Shown here: piece by piece, positions 10,501 through 20,293 of the stretch | Layout of the letters: each line of letters starts with the position of its first letter | Position numbering within the stretch: the stretch's first letter is position 1 | Source of the DNA: Vitellaria paradoxa | Lineage: Eukaryota > Streptophyta > Magnoliopsida > Ericales > Sapotaceae | DNA length: 64,000 bases | Assembly: GCA_019916065.1 (NCBI GenBank) | Contig: CM034238.1 | Coordinates: 4,676,199-4,740,198, forward strand | Direction: 5' to 3' | Translations under genes and position numbers: made by a program | Notes under the pieces: model-generated | What the model saw: the letters and a program-made list of their open reading frames with translations, nothing else | Database searches by the model: none | Told to the model about the DNA's origin: nothing

Positions 10501-13500
10501 GCCTCTTCTGTGCCGGAACACTCCCTTTGAATTCTCCTAAGATTTCTTTCCCTACCCTCCTAATAGACTTTGCTACCTTATCCCACATAATATTTGCACT
10601 CTCATTTACCGTTCAAACGTCTTCCTCTAGTACTCTTTCCCTGAATGCTAGTTGCTTATCACCTTTCAAGTTCCATCATTTAGTCTTTGAGCATCTATAC
10701 AACTTTTTTTTTTCTAGTCCACCTTTGAAACTGCACATCTATGACCAATAACCTATGTTGGGCAGTCAAGCTCTCCCCCCGTATAACTTTACAATCTTTA
10801 CAAGTTACGCGGTCTCTTTTCCTAGTTAAGAAGAAGTCAACCTGTGTCCTTGAGGAGCCATTCTTATAAGTCACCAAATGTTCCTCTCTCTTCCTAAAAA
10901 AAGTGTCCGTCACCATGAGATCATAAGCCACTGCAAAATCCAAAATATCCTAACCTTCTTCATTTTTATTACCGTAACCATATCCTCCATGTACTCCTAT
11001 GTATCAATCTATGTCACGTCCTATACGACCGTTCAAATCTCCTCCTATGAATACCATCTCTCCTTGAGGTATCTCTAATAGCATTCCTTCCAAGTCTTCC
11101 CAAAACTTCTCCTTATGTACATCTCTTAAGCCCACCTAGGGGACATAAGCACTAATTACGTTTACTATCTCTCATCAAGAAAAAAAAAAAAGAAACAGAA
11201 AGCCATACGGAATTTGTTTTATAAGAGATTGAAAACATGGTTGTCCGCATGGTTTCACAAAATCAAACAATTATTGCAGTTTTGTGCCCAATCTTCCTCC
11301 TCCTCTGTGCGCACACGTCCTGTGATACATATATGGATGTTTACTGCGTGTCTAAACACTAACTGATAAAGACAAAGTTGTGGCACTAGGGGTGGAGGTG
11401 GATCTCAGTGGTAGGGGGTCAAAGGCAAAGGGGAGAAAGGGACACGGAAATGAAAGGGAGTTTATATGGTGGTTTAAACAGGACATGGACATAGTGGGGA
11501 TTTTTTTTTGTTATCTTATTCTTTTTTTTTTTCTTTTGTTTGATTTAACATATTTCAACAATTTGAAAAGGCATGTATTGTAACACCTAAAACAATAGTG
11601 AAACAAGCAAAAGAATTGGTCATAATAGAATCACATACTTTTTCCCATTTCGAGAAATATGCTCCAACCAATCTGATGGAAACTTTTCAACAGGTACAGG
11701 CTCCACAACAGCTGCCTGAAATTTTAAGAGGATCTATGCTATGAAGAAGTCTACAAATATTACAGAGAAATGCAGTACAGAAGGAGCAAAAGAGGTCTCC
11801 CAATAACAGAAAATAATACAACAAAAGAAGAAGGTTTTTACTGGAACAACAGTAGTAGTAGCTGAATGGTGTTCACCAATCTGCTGCACAGGTACAGCAG
11901 ATGTCATGCTCTGGCTTCCAGTTGGCAGCCAAGGTTGTCCTCCAACAGGAAAACTAGATGCATTTGTCTGGGATGACAGCTGATACTGGACTGAGGCATC
12001 AGCATTTCTTTGTAGTTGGCCACTAGACGGCGCACCAAACTGTAAAAATGAATTCAGTGAAAGGCTGAAGATGATGAAAAAGTCAAATTAATCAATCATG
12101 ATCTTGCAAATTCTCACAGTATATGATGAAGACAGAGGCATCCGTGGGCCACCAAAACCAACTGCATAATTATTAGGAATCTGAGCATTTTGCAGGGGCT
12201 GTTGTGATGCAGATATGCTTGGCCTGTTTGCCTGAGCTTCTTGGATTGGTATCGGCTGTGGTGGCTGCAGAACAGACCCTACCAGACCAGGTCTTGGCGG
12301 TAGTTGTTGTACTGGCTGAGAAAACTGAAACTGTTGATTGTGAGAAGGCAATCCAACGTTTGTGCGGCCAACCTGATGAAATTGTTGAGAAGGCACTGCA
12401 TTATAGGGCTGTGATTGCTGTCCTGGAACCACAGGTACTGGAACAGCAGGTCGGAACTGCCACAAAAGTTGAATTGATAAAAATTGTTAATGTAATTTAT
12501 TTTAGCAGAGAAGGTCATAGGCCTTTATAAAATTTGGAGAATAAGACCTTACTTGCATTGACATGGACGGAGGAGCACCTTGTGGAGGACCCAGTGGCAT
12601 AGGAGGACGAAGAGGCTTTACCAACAACAATAAGCAAAACAACAAACCACAAAAATTTAGCTGGTATGCAGTTCTAAAAGACACAAGCCAGAGGAAACAC
12701 TTAATCATCCACTGCATCTGTGAATTGTAAGCCTCGAAACATAGGAGAAAAATATTACAAAGACGTAAAGAACTGATAGCCGTATAGACACGTAAATAAG
12801 GCCCTTTCCACTCATGTTACCTCTCAAACATCAATTCACTGCACATACATTTCCAATCTTACTTTCAGTGCATGGGAGTGAGTTTTTAAGGCAAAATCTG
12901 ACTTTAAACAACTGCAACGTCTGGAAATTTTCATGCTAGGACAAAAAGGAAACTACAACCTATTAATTCATTCCTACTGAAAGATAAAATTTAACATACG
13001 ATCAGCGATTCACCCAACGGTCAAATGAAAACAACAAGCATGTCAGAGACACTCATACACTAAATGTGTGAATTGTGAAACATAAAGTTCTTAAAAAGGA
13101 TTAATTGTAAGAAATCAATTCTGATTAATACACTAAAACACTGCTATTGTGCAAACTTCATACTTCACTTTAAGTAACAAATCAGTACAGTTTCAGCAAG
13201 CCTATGAAATAATTAAAAAATAAAGATCTCCTCAATGAGCAAGGCTTGAGCCCTAAGAAGACAATTATGACAAAAGGAAGTAGCTCAGCTCAATAAAGCC
13301 TTAGTCCCAAGCTAGTTGGGATTGGCTACATGAATCCTTTGACCCCTTTCATTTCTATCATGGGTTATGTTTTGTATGAAATTATATGAAATCAGGTTTT
13401 TTCTCACAATTTCAGTCCATGTAATTTTAGGTTTTCCTTTTGTTAATGGAATGATATCATTAATGGAAGTGTAAGCCATGGACTAAAACACCATGGAAAG

Positions 13501-14163
13501 CAATAAGTGGCAACGAAACAAATCAAGAGCTAATTAGAACACTTAAATAAGAAAATTAAATAAGAAAATTTGTCAAAGCTAATAAGAAAAAACACAAGAG
13601 TTGTTTGGTAATAATATTGGGTAATAGCGGAAAGAGATTGCTATAAGCCTTGTGTGTCGTTATGAGGAAAGACAAATGTTTGACAAATTTCCAGATACAT
13701 TTCCTCAATAAATAGTTCAAAGCCTCATCCAAGCTTCTAAAACTTTCCCCTGTCAGAACATGTTTACTGGAATCAAGCCAAAAGAGTGCCATCTTTCACT
13801 CTAAGGTTTAGGGTAACAGAGCAAGGGGAAAAAAAAGGTTTGCCACAAAATGATTTATTTTATTACAACTTCAAACAAATTTAAACCGGTCACTCTAAGG
13901 CTTAAGATAACACAGCAATTGGGGGGGGGGGGAGGTTTGCCACAAAAATGATTTATTTGATTACAACTTCAAACAAATCTAAAATGGTAAGCATCACAGG
14001 CATCACAGGCCTTCTAAAGCCACTAGCATGTAAACTAATTCTCTGGAACAAATTTTTAGGTTATATAAAAGAACTCAAAAAATAAATAAGAACTACAAAA
14101 AGGCATTTCTGGTAAAACTACCTGCATGCCAGGAGGACCTGGAAACTGAGCATTATTAGCCAT
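1440..14163 (-). CDS. PRP40: PRP40-type pre-mRNA-processing protein, N-terminal part (6 exons, partial)
   Basis: Plant PRP40 proteins are U1 snRNP-associated splicing factors; their WW domains bind proline-rich partners and the RNA polymerase II C-terminal domain, and FF domains follow. Exons read on the minus strand: 14163-14122, 12615-12553, 12456-12118, 12039-11842, 11715-11639 and 1509-1440. All junctions are GT-AG and the phases agree, giving 263 codons without a stop. The protein starts [14 protein letters not shown], continues through a long Pro/Gln-rich region, and reaches the first WW domain ([13 protein letters not shown], then [19 protein letters not shown]). That domain is split by a 10,129-bp intron filled with nested retroelements. 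The second WW and the FF domains were not found in 1-1439 and must lie left of the window. The family call is strong; which paralogue (A or B) is open. Confidence 0.88.
1596..1765 (+). pseudogene. Ty3/gypsy gag fragment
   Basis: Plus-strand reading gives [15 protein letters not shown] followed by a short tail, close to the gag motif (SGLK.E.R..V....P) of plant Ty3/gypsy elements. It abuts a pol fragment that runs on the opposite strand, so the two pieces are no longer collinear. It lies inside the big PRP40 intron. The frame breaks up quickly. Confidence 0.45.
1767..4180 (-). pseudogene. Ty3/gypsy pol remnant (reverse transcriptase and RNase H)
   Basis: Read from high to low coordinates on the minus strand, the pol order is recognisable: a pre-RT linker (about 3850-3640), the RT start with SPFSSP and a CxDYR-like IDYR (about 3590-3460), VPFGLTNAP (about 3270), a damaged FxDD box (about 3190), YLG.LIS and DWPTP (about 3060-2960), LTGYYRRF (about 2200) and RNase H with [15 protein letters not shown] and CEKELYAL (2030-1890). 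Several frameshifts and stops occur, including in the catalytic DD region, so it is dead. Integrase is absent. It is interrupted by the L1 fragment at 2234-2940. Orientation matches the host gene's transcription. Confidence 0.85.
2234..2940 (-). mobile_element. 5'-truncated L1-type LINE (zf-RVT tail) nested in the gypsy remnant
   Basis: The insert is flanked by an exact 11-bp target duplication, agaaatcccct, at 2223-2233 and 2941-2951. The minus strand ends in a poly(A) run (poly-T at 2251-2263 on plus), as expected for target-primed insertion. Degraded reading frames resemble the cysteine-rich reverse-transcriptase-associated C-terminus of plant L1 elements: [14 protein letters not shown], a WxLMFSSFGV-like stretch, then the remains of the tail. 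The insertion splits the gypsy motif just before LTGYYRRF. It is a dead-on-arrival copy with several stops. A C12 run sits at 2409-2420. Confidence 0.85.
4181..5073. other. Intronic DNA without recognised feature
   Basis: This part of the large PRP40 intron shows no ORF of note. The segment 4681-4800 carries a short imperfect direct repeat (tatgatagtcctctcttaat seen twice about 70 bp apart). 4181-4450 may be decayed gypsy sequence, but no motif is readable. Confidence 0.4.
5705..5914 (+). repeat. Copia 5' LTR
   Basis: 210 bp, from TGTTAGAATT to ATTCAACT. It holds a TATA-like motif (atataaatata near 5850) and repeated cctaatttgattagga units. It is followed by the tRNA-Met primer-binding site. 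The right end does not finish in the usual CA; the boundary is set by the duplication cttct. Confidence 0.92.
5915..6705 (+). other. Copia leader between primer-binding site and gag
   Basis: Non-coding leader of the Copia element. It contains near-tandem copies of a ggttcagacctgttcg-type unit (6040-6135) and four copies of a taaggcttgtttggctt-type unit (6535-6620). There is a long T run at 6251-6270. No gene is seen. Confidence 0.6.
6706..8946 (+). pseudogene. Copia gag-pol, broken by stops and an internal deletion
   Basis: One reading frame covers the whole stretch: the gag N-terminus ([13 protein letters not shown]), the retrotransposon gag core, a Gly/Arg-rich segment, a CCHC zinc knuckle ([14 protein letters not shown], about 7500-7545), protease with the active-site triplet in [12 protein letters not shown] (about 7790-7830), part of the GAG-pre-integrase region (8095-8130), then abruptly the end of RT ([18 protein letters not shown]) and RNase H ([27 protein letters not shown]). 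The whole integrase core and catalytic RT are missing, with the junction near 8160-8190. In-frame stops fall at 7024, 7615, 7915, 8068, 8176 and 8491; at least two look like TGG to TAG changes. The final stop is at 8944-8946. Confidence 0.9.
8954..9163 (+). repeat. Copia 3' LTR
   Basis: This is the direct copy of the 5' LTR, with one visible difference near the start (ttataggaat there, ttataagaat here). It is preceded by a purine-rich tract and followed by the target duplication cttct. Confidence 0.92.
9187..11180 (-). pseudogene. RTE LINE ORF: endonuclease C-terminus plus reverse transcriptase (degenerate)
   Basis: Motifs in order on the minus strand: GGDLNGRIG and [10 protein letters not shown] with QHRLLV (APE endonuclease, about 11050-10720); a linker rich in charged residues (10412-10062); RT motifs [42 protein letters not shown] and [10 protein letters not shown] (9959-9430); then the catalytic [11 protein letters not shown] (about 9340). 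A 29-bp tandem duplication around 9412-9462 shifts the frame between the GLHQG and FADD blocks. Further frame breaks occur near 10062 and 10430-10690. The N-terminal endonuclease residues are missing because of 5' truncation. No function is expected. Confidence 0.85.
11200..11638 (-). other. PRP40 large intron, donor-proximal part
   Basis: Unique-looking intronic sequence between exon 5 (donor gtatgtg at 11638) and the LINE. The plus-strand ORF at 11380-11583 is GGG-rich, has no similarity I recognise, and is treated as spurious. Confidence 0.5.
11639..12615 (-). CDS. PRP40: PRP40 exons 2-5: Pro/Gln-rich region and first half of WW domain 1
   Basis: Four closely spaced exons encode 21, 113, 66 and 25.7 codons. 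Exon 2 (12615-12553) is [25 protein letters not shown], with many prolines. Exon 3 (12456-12118) is rich in Gln and Pro and low in charge. Exon 4 (12039-11842) is Ser/Gln-rich. Exon 5 (11715-11639) ends in the WW-domain start [13 protein letters not shown]. The low-complexity N-terminus before the WW domain matches plant PRP40 layout. Introns here are short (76-126 bp), unlike the one that follows. No frameshift or stop is seen. Confidence 0.88.
13294..13440. repeat. RTE LINE 3'-end-like fragment
   Basis: The stretch containing cccaagctagttgggattgg and ctacatgaatcctttgaccc resembles the 3' UTR end of plant RTE LINEs, in the style of the one at 5090-5180 in this window (cactagatgaggtcggctat). 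No coding part is attached. The call rests on that family likeness only. Confidence 0.45.
13797..13987. repeat. Tandem duplication, unit about 93-98 bp
   Basis: Two diverged copies (13797-13889 and 13890-13987) share cactctaagg, ggtttgccacaaaa and attacaacttcaaacaaat. The second has a G run of 13 where the first has an A-rich run. It is within a PRP40 intron. Confidence 0.75.
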
Positions 14164-14726
14164 GCTAGCAATGAGAAGATGCTCTGAAAACAACCACAAC
14201 CATCAGTTCATGTTAGTGATTTTCACATGGTAGAATACACAATGGCTACATTACCACCAAAACAGAAAGAAAACAAAATATCAATTAGTTACATCATGGA
14301 CAATTGTGGTTGTGAGAACTTGGGGGCAAGAAACTATGCAAGTAATCTAATTTTCCCTGAAGAAAGTTGATTAAAAAAATTTTCATACAACCAAATGCTA
14401 GAACATCCAATATCTTATGGGTGTGTGTATATACATTCATGAGGTTTCATGCCAAAACAAAAAAAAAGAGAAGTTGTAAACCATTGAAGTTTTTCCTCAA
14501 ATTTCTCAGAGATTGGATAACTCACGAAATATCCAAGCTATTATAGAATTCTATAAATGCTTTTTGTCTTTTTTTTTTTTTGGTTGGAGGGGGGGGTAAG
14601 TAAACTTTGTATCAGTAGAGTTATTTAGCAATATTACTCTAGCTAATCACGTCAAGCAAAAGGGTTCAAGAAAGACCATTTCTAAAGTTTGCCTTTCCCA
14701 TGGCTCCAATTGTTTCAATGAAATCT

Positions 14727-15112
14727 TGATGTAGGACAGTTTGATATTTTCCTAGTCTCTTTTGGATTAGTTTTCTTAGTTTCGTTTGGATTTGTTCTAT
14801 TCCTATTTTAACTGGGATTAGATTTTATTAGTTTTTTTTTTTTTTTTTTTTTAGCCAAAGACTATTTGTAATCCGAATAGAATTTGGATTGGATAAGAAG
14901 ATTTTTAGAAAACTTATCCTAATTAGGATTAGATTTAAGATTAATTTTCTCTATAAATATGACCTTTGTAGACAATTTTCATTAAAGCCATTCAATTCAA
15001 TTATTTAATATATTTAGTTAAGAACCTTGTGTTCTTATTTGGTTCTTGTGTGTTTAAGAGCAACCCATCATACTTGAGGACGATACCTCGCCAACGCCCC
15101 ACCGTTGCGTCA
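14727..15112 (+). repeat. Left LTR of the inverted-LTR element
   Basis: 386 bp, TG...CA ends, with a TATA-like ctctataaata about 14950 and a T run at 14831-14852 that is missing from the right copy. Followed after 2 bp by a tRNA-Met-like primer-binding site. Confidence 0.87.
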
Positions 15113-15183
15113 AGTGGTATCATAGCAAGTTTGCCTTACCTGGTTTTCTTCCTTTCCATTGAATATACATAAGGCTTTTCTTT

Positions 15184-16088
15184 ATGCTCACTGTTCAATG
15201 GAGTGCCCAAACAATGATGAACATAGTTTTGGAGAATCTTTGTGTTGCACACCAAAGATTGGAGCAATGTATGGATGCTCAAATTCAATGTATAGATGCT
15301 CAAACTAAACATCTGGATGAAATTCTAGTGATGCTCAACCATATGAATCTCAACAATATGGCACTCCAGTTGAGCTTGCAACCCTTAGAGCCCCACGAGT
15401 TTAAGATGCTAGACAACTGCCCGCAAGACAATTCAATGGTGACCTACGTCATAACCTGCTTAATGATGATTTCAACTATAAAGACAAAGGTGCTATTCAA
15501 GTAACCCCTATTCAAAGAAGGCGTAACATCAATGATTCATTCCGAATGAAGATGGATCTCCCATCTTTTGATGGGCATTTTGAACTTGAAGAGGATACTT
15601 ATCCAACTGTAATCGTTCATAAAGATGAAAGAATACCTCTTAGTGAAAAAGTTCAAGACATTAAGAAAACTGAGAAAGAACAGATAAATGTCAAGTCTTT
15701 AGCAACAAATTGGGACAAGCTTAAACAAGTTATTAAGGTAAGGGAGACTTTTATTTTTGTGGATACTATTTTTGAAAACAGTTATAATTTAAATGAACTA
15801 TTTTTGGAAGAAAACAAAATTATAATTAGTCTTTCAGATGAGGAGATTGAAAATCCCACAATATTTCAAGAGGAGATTAAAAATGTCACAATATTAGAAG
15901 TTATTGATCCTCTTGGTGACGAGTATTACAACATGGATTTATTGTTCGATGGTGAAGAAATTGGTTTCATCAATCTTCAAACAATGGAAATCAAAGATGA
16001 ATGTGCACTAAAATTTGTCACAAAAGTATGGGTTGATATGATTGAAACTTTCAACCATGAAGAATTACTTGAAGAATTGTTCGCATAA
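15184..16088 (+). pseudogene. gag-like ORFs of the inverted-LTR element
   Basis: Two ORFs in this interval. The first (15184-15504, 106 aa) has heptad-like MDAQIQCIDAQ repeats such as precede gag in plant gypsy elements. The second (15546-16088, 180 aa) begins MKMDLPSFDGHFE, close to the gypsy gag start (K.D.P.F.G), then turns into an acidic Glu/Asp/Ile-rich stretch of unknown role. No zinc knuckle, protease or RT follows. The structure is that of a non-autonomous derivative with the pol part lost. Confidence 0.6.
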
Positions 16089-16292
16089 CGCAAAATTCGA
16101 GCACTATCGCGTGTGAAGATGAAGATTATTCCCAGGTTAGAATTATACATACTTTTGTCAGCAACAAAAATTGCATTGAAGGTGCTTGCTCATGATGGTC
16201 CTCCAAATTTTTTTTTCCTCCAAATTTTTGTTTTTATTATCTTCCCTTAGATAACTCGAGGACGAGTTATTTTTAAAAGGAGGAGAACATCT

Positions 16293-16668
16293 TGACGCAA
16301 CGACGGGGCGTTAGCGAGGTATCGTTCTCGAGTACGACGAATTACTCTTGAACACACAAGAACCAAATAAGAACACAAGATTCTTAACTAAACATATTGA
16401 ATAATTAAATTGAATGGCTTGAATGAAAAGTGTCTACAAAGGTCTCTATTTATAGGGAAAACTAATTTTAAATCTAATCCTAATTAGAATAGATTTTCTA
16501 AGAATCTTCCTAGCCAATCCAAATTTTATTCGGATTACAAATAGTGTTTGGCTCAAAAACAACTAATAAAATCTAATCCTAATTAAAATCGAAATAAAAC
16601 AAATTCAAAAGAAACTAGGAATACTAATCCAAAAGCAACTAGGAAAATATCAAATCTGTCCTACATTA
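16293..16668 (-). repeat. Right LTR, in opposite orientation
   Basis: 376 bp. Read on the minus strand it begins TAATGTAGGACAG and ends GTTGCGTCA, collinear with the left LTR over its whole length with scattered substitutions. Its TATA-like ccctataaataga is retained. Confidence 0.87.
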
Positions 16669-17545
16669 AATCTGTACTCCACAAATAATTTACTAGTGAA
16701 AGAAATGATAATAAAAAATAGAAACCTTTAAGTTCTCATTTATCTTCATAAATATATGACAAAAAACTGTAGGACTATTTATTTCACTGAGATTGGGAGG
16801 GGGAGAGAATTCTCTTCCAGTTTACTTCCAAGTATATTGTCTGTTCTGAATTTTTTTCATGGAAAATTATCCATTCAAATCAAAAGCCAAAGGACAACCA
16901 CCAAAAAGAACCATCTTCAAAATCAATCCCAAGAACGTATATGAAATTTTAGGACACATAAAAGGCAATCAACCTGATATACACTCCAAAGCTAAATTGC
17001 ATGACTTGGGCTTTCACAAAACCCTTCAATTCCATCCATGCCACACAAAATGGCAACGAGATTTCCACTCTATTGTCAATAAAACTCGAATTCGGCAATC
17101 AAACCGTTAATCAATCAGAATCCCCAAATTGAGTGTTGTTGAAGTTGAGCACTTGACATGCAGAACTCATACAACCGAAAAAAAAAATATAACCACGCCC
17201 TAATTGTACCATTTAATAAACCACAGCGACAGAATTAACGGCTCCCGATTCAACCACATTGAACCAAATTTGTGCTAGAACGAAGGTCGATAATCACAAA
17301 TGCAAGTAAAGAAATTGTGTGTGATGAATCGGTGTGAGAGAGATACATCGAACCAGTGAATTATGACGTTTGAAAGAGGAGAGAGAATCGCAGGGAGCGA
17401 AGTACGCGACACTGGTTTCGGTGTTGGCCGAACTTTTATTGGGAGCACATGAAGCTGAAGCCTGGCGGTGAGATGTAATATACAGCGGGGGCATAGGCAC
17501 TGGATCCCATGTCTGTTTTTTCATCAGGGTGAAAACAACGCCCAT

Positions 17546-18161
17546 CTTCGCCGGGTAATTATATTTACCGCCTCCTAAAATATAAAAATTATATTTATTT
17601 TAACTCCGTTTAATGTACTATAAAATTCCTAAAATTTTTAGAAGGCTTTAAAAATATTTAAAAGTTATTTATTTTTTATCTCACTGCATAAATTATAAAC
17701 TCATAATTTATATCACTTTATCTTATTTGTTATTATTTCAAGACACCCTTTATTTGATTTTAAAAATTATTAATCCCTATTTACTTTTGTTAATCTTATT
17801 CTTAATTCTATAAAAAAAATTATTATAGAGATAATATAACCTGGATTTATTAGATGAATATTGCAAATGAAAGAAAAAAAAATTTAATGGACCATTTGCT
17901 CAGAGTCACTTTATTGGTATTACAATCAAGATAATAAATAATAATAATAATTCATGTGGCAAACCTAGTTAAAAATAGGATAAATTTTAAAATTATTTTG
18001 TTAAATTCCAAGTTTTAAAGTTTTGTAAGAACTCTTCTAAAATCATCATTTACATCAAAAGGCACAGATATTTTTCATTTAACTAAAGGGAGTCAACAAG
18101 GCGGGTAAGGGATGAGTAAAACTTTTCCTATTCCCGTTTCCGTTTTGCAGTACTCTTCTCC
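17546..18161. other. Intergenic, AT-rich
   Basis: No gene is seen. The segment about 17625-17765 resembles the short MITE family described at 28620-28775 (tttttatctcactg...aattataaactcataa). The stretch 18095-18161 looks like one side of an older repeat that continues at 21882, beyond the 3.7-kb insertion. Confidence 0.5.
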
Positions 18162-18530
18162 ATCCCTGTAATAACCTGAATATTTTTTTCCTTAATTAAT
18201 TTGCTTAAGTGTGGTGGTGATATTTATTATAATAAAAATCTAAAAAATTGATGATTTGAAAATTTTTGGAATGATAAAATTAGTTGAAAAAATTTTCGGA
18301 TTTAATTTCACCCTATGTGGGAGTTTAATGTAAAATTTTTAATCTTTTGTCAAAACAATTCCTAACCTGATTACCTATTTGGTTTAACCCAAGCCCATTA
18401 ACCCATGGGTCAACCTATCATTTGACTCACCGTAACTCACTTTTATCACTCACTGAGTTGACTCATGAATAGTAACTCTCAATCATTTTCCTGCAAACCT
18501 TATATTCTTCCATCCATCCTCCCATACTTC

Positions 18531-18728
18531 TCTCAAATTATTTGGTTAATAAGTCAAAAAGAAGCAAGATTCCCGGATCATACCACCTATTGTACATTCA
18601 AGACCCTACATTAAAGACTTTGAAGCATCTCTCAAATTATTTGGTTAAATAGTCAAAAAAAAGCAAGATTCCTAGATCATATCATCTATTGTACATTCAA
18701 GACTCTACATTAAAGTCTTTGAAACATG
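18531..18728. repeat. Tandem duplication, 99-bp unit
   Basis: Two copies of a unit starting tctcaaattatttggttaa (18531 and 18630) and ending ...ctttgaa, with few differences. It lies inside the 3.7-kb insertion. Confidence 0.85.
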
Positions 18729-20230
18729 GGAAATGGAGGTTGTCTTCTCCACCGACACTTCTCCTACACCCCTATGGTTTCTTATAAAATACTTCCTCTC
18801 TGTGAAAGAAAAAAAAATTTCTAAGGTTTTCAAAGAGATGTAAGGTTTGTGTGTTTTTTAAAAAAAAAAAGAATTATTACCAAGTGTTGGTTGGAGATTT
18901 GGTGGTACTTGGAGGAAGAAAAAAAGCTTAGAGCTTTCCAGTTCAGTTAGTGTTCAAAGCTAAACTCCTCTTCCTTCTTAAACTTGGTCACCAATATCTT
19001 CATTAAGGTAGGATGATGAATCTCCTAGAATGTGTTTGATACCTTCAATTTGAACTAGAATGAAAATGTGTATGATTAATTTGAAGTTGAAGCATTTTCT
19101 GGGTTTGAAGTATAAAACTTCATTGTGATAAACAAAACTTTTAATTATCTTCATAACTTGTAATATTGAATTTATATTTACATGTTTGAGTTTGCATTTT
19201 TTGTTGGTTAGTGTTCATATGTACTTATAATGATGGAGCTAAACGTCCTAATGAGAAAAAAAATATATAGAATACCCTGTATCTTGGCTGCAGGGAAGCT
19301 GAAACTTTGACCTAATATAGCCCAGCATGATAACAACTCTCTGTTTGTAACTTCTAACGTGAAAGTTGTAACCCTTTAAGTTTTCTTTCCAATCCAAAAA
19401 AAAAAAAAAATTTGCATCAATCAGATTTGTGAGACAAAAACTATGCCCAAAACGCTAAATACATGTAAACCTATATTTTCTGAATAAACTGAATTCAATA
19501 CTGTTTTTGAATTTTCAGACTTTATAATTTAAAAAAGTGTAAAACATAAAATTTGTAGGTCTTGAAGTCTAGTTTCTATAAATATAAAGTTTATAGATAT
19601 CGAAGTTCTGCTTATTTTATATGAATTTTCTTTCAAGCTGCTATCTCTGCTTAGCCTTTAATAAATGCTTGTTCGTTTTTTTTTTTTTAATATGAGGATT
19701 TTATGTCTATAGATTGATTTAAATGTCTAATTACCCTCTGTTAGTTATAGATATATTAATGATTTTTATTCATGTGTAATTTTGTTCACAAAGTCTAATC
19801 TAATAAAGCACTTATACTGATTGATAAAATTTTGAAGTGGACTGTTAAGTTGTTACTACTTAGTTATCTTCCAATTGATATGAAATTATTTTAAATTAGA
19901 ATAATTTTATGGACATTTGTGAATATCTTGAAACCGAAAACATATGATAAGGGTTTGGTTATAAATAAAATGATGATTGGAATTTACTCAAATTATTTTG
20001 AATAATGTTATTCTCCTACCAAATCAAAAGTTTAGAATGTATTAGTTTTGTAATCTCACATTGGCTTAATTGTTCAACTGATATACTATACTATCTAGTT
20101 AGAATAAAATAAAACTTATAAATTTTTCTAAAATTAAATATAACCCCAAAAAACTATTTATTATCTTCATGTTTCATAAAATAATAAAATAAAGAGGAAA
20201 AGAGGCAAAAACCAAGATAAAAGCCAATGA

Positions 20231-20293
20231 GGTTCAAACTCGCAACTTCAAATCGCGATTAGGGTTGCCCTCCCACTGAGCTGCCAACCTCGG
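20231..20293 (-). repeat. tRNA-like (pol III box-bearing) sequence
   Basis: On the minus strand an A-box-like tggcagctcagtgggag is followed at tRNA-like spacing by a B-box-like gagtttgaacctc. The stems are imperfect and no acceptor end is clear, so this is not a functional tRNA. It may be a decayed SINE head or tRNA relic. Confidence 0.45.

Larger units (their letters stand above)
5074..11190 (-). mobile_element. RTE-type non-LTR retrotransposon, 5'-truncated, split by a Copia element
   Basis: On the minus strand the element runs from about 11190 (5', truncated) to about 5074 (3'). It encodes the end of an APE-type endonuclease and a reverse transcriptase, and finishes in short ttggt repeats (ggcttggtttggtttggtt), a microsatellite-like tail typical of RTE elements rather than poly(A). 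A possible 9-bp target duplication, agaaacaga, lies at 5065-5073 and 11191-11199. Without the nested Copia element (5700-9168) about 2.65 kb remains. It sits in the PRP40 intron in the sense orientation. Confidence 0.83.
12616..14121 (-). other. PRP40 intron 1 with repeat fragments
   Basis: 1.5-kb intron between exon 1 and exon 2. It contains an RTE 3'-end-like fragment (13294-13440) and a tandem duplication (13797-13987). No exon is recognisable. Donor gtag at 14121, acceptor taaag before 12615. Confidence 0.6.
14727..16668 (+). mobile_element. Short gypsy-type LTR element with its two LTRs inverted relative to each other
   Basis: The left LTR is 14727-15112 (TGATGTAGGACAG to GTTGCGTCA). 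The right LTR, 16293-16668, is the same sequence in reverse complement (TGACGCAACG to CTGTCCTACATTA), with both ends complete. A 5-bp target duplication, aatct, flanks the whole unit at 14722-14726 and 16669-16673. The internal order is normal for a plus-strand element: primer-binding site TGGTATCATAGCA (15115-15127), gag-like ORFs, and a purine tract aaaaggaggagaa (16275-16287) directly before the inverted LTR. The LTRs differ by roughly one base in ten. Protease, RT and integrase are absent. It lies in the PRP40 leader intron, antisense to that gene. Confidence 0.87.
14164..17545 (-). promoter_or_regulatory. PRP40 5' leader, leader intron and probable promoter end
   Basis: A good acceptor (gttttcag at 14184-14191) lies 20 bp upstream of the PRP40 start codon, so the 5' UTR is spliced. 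The upstream leader exon is not proven. The best candidate is the CT-rich, gene-like stretch around 17290-17545, just before AT-rich intergenic DNA begins. The leader intron then spans about 3 kb and contains the inverted-LTR element at 14727-16668. Short ORFs at 16756-17110 and 17294-17545 have no recognisable similarity and are treated as non-coding. Confidence 0.45.

Noticed and set aside
1510..11638. Idea that PRP40 was truncated by transposons after exon 5
   Set aside because: Exon 6 was found beyond the insertions, in phase and with the expected WW-domain residues.
16756..17110. Two overlapping plus ORFs (62 and 83 aa)
   Set aside because: No similarity, no splice context, and they lie in the probable leader region of the PRP40 gene on the other strand.
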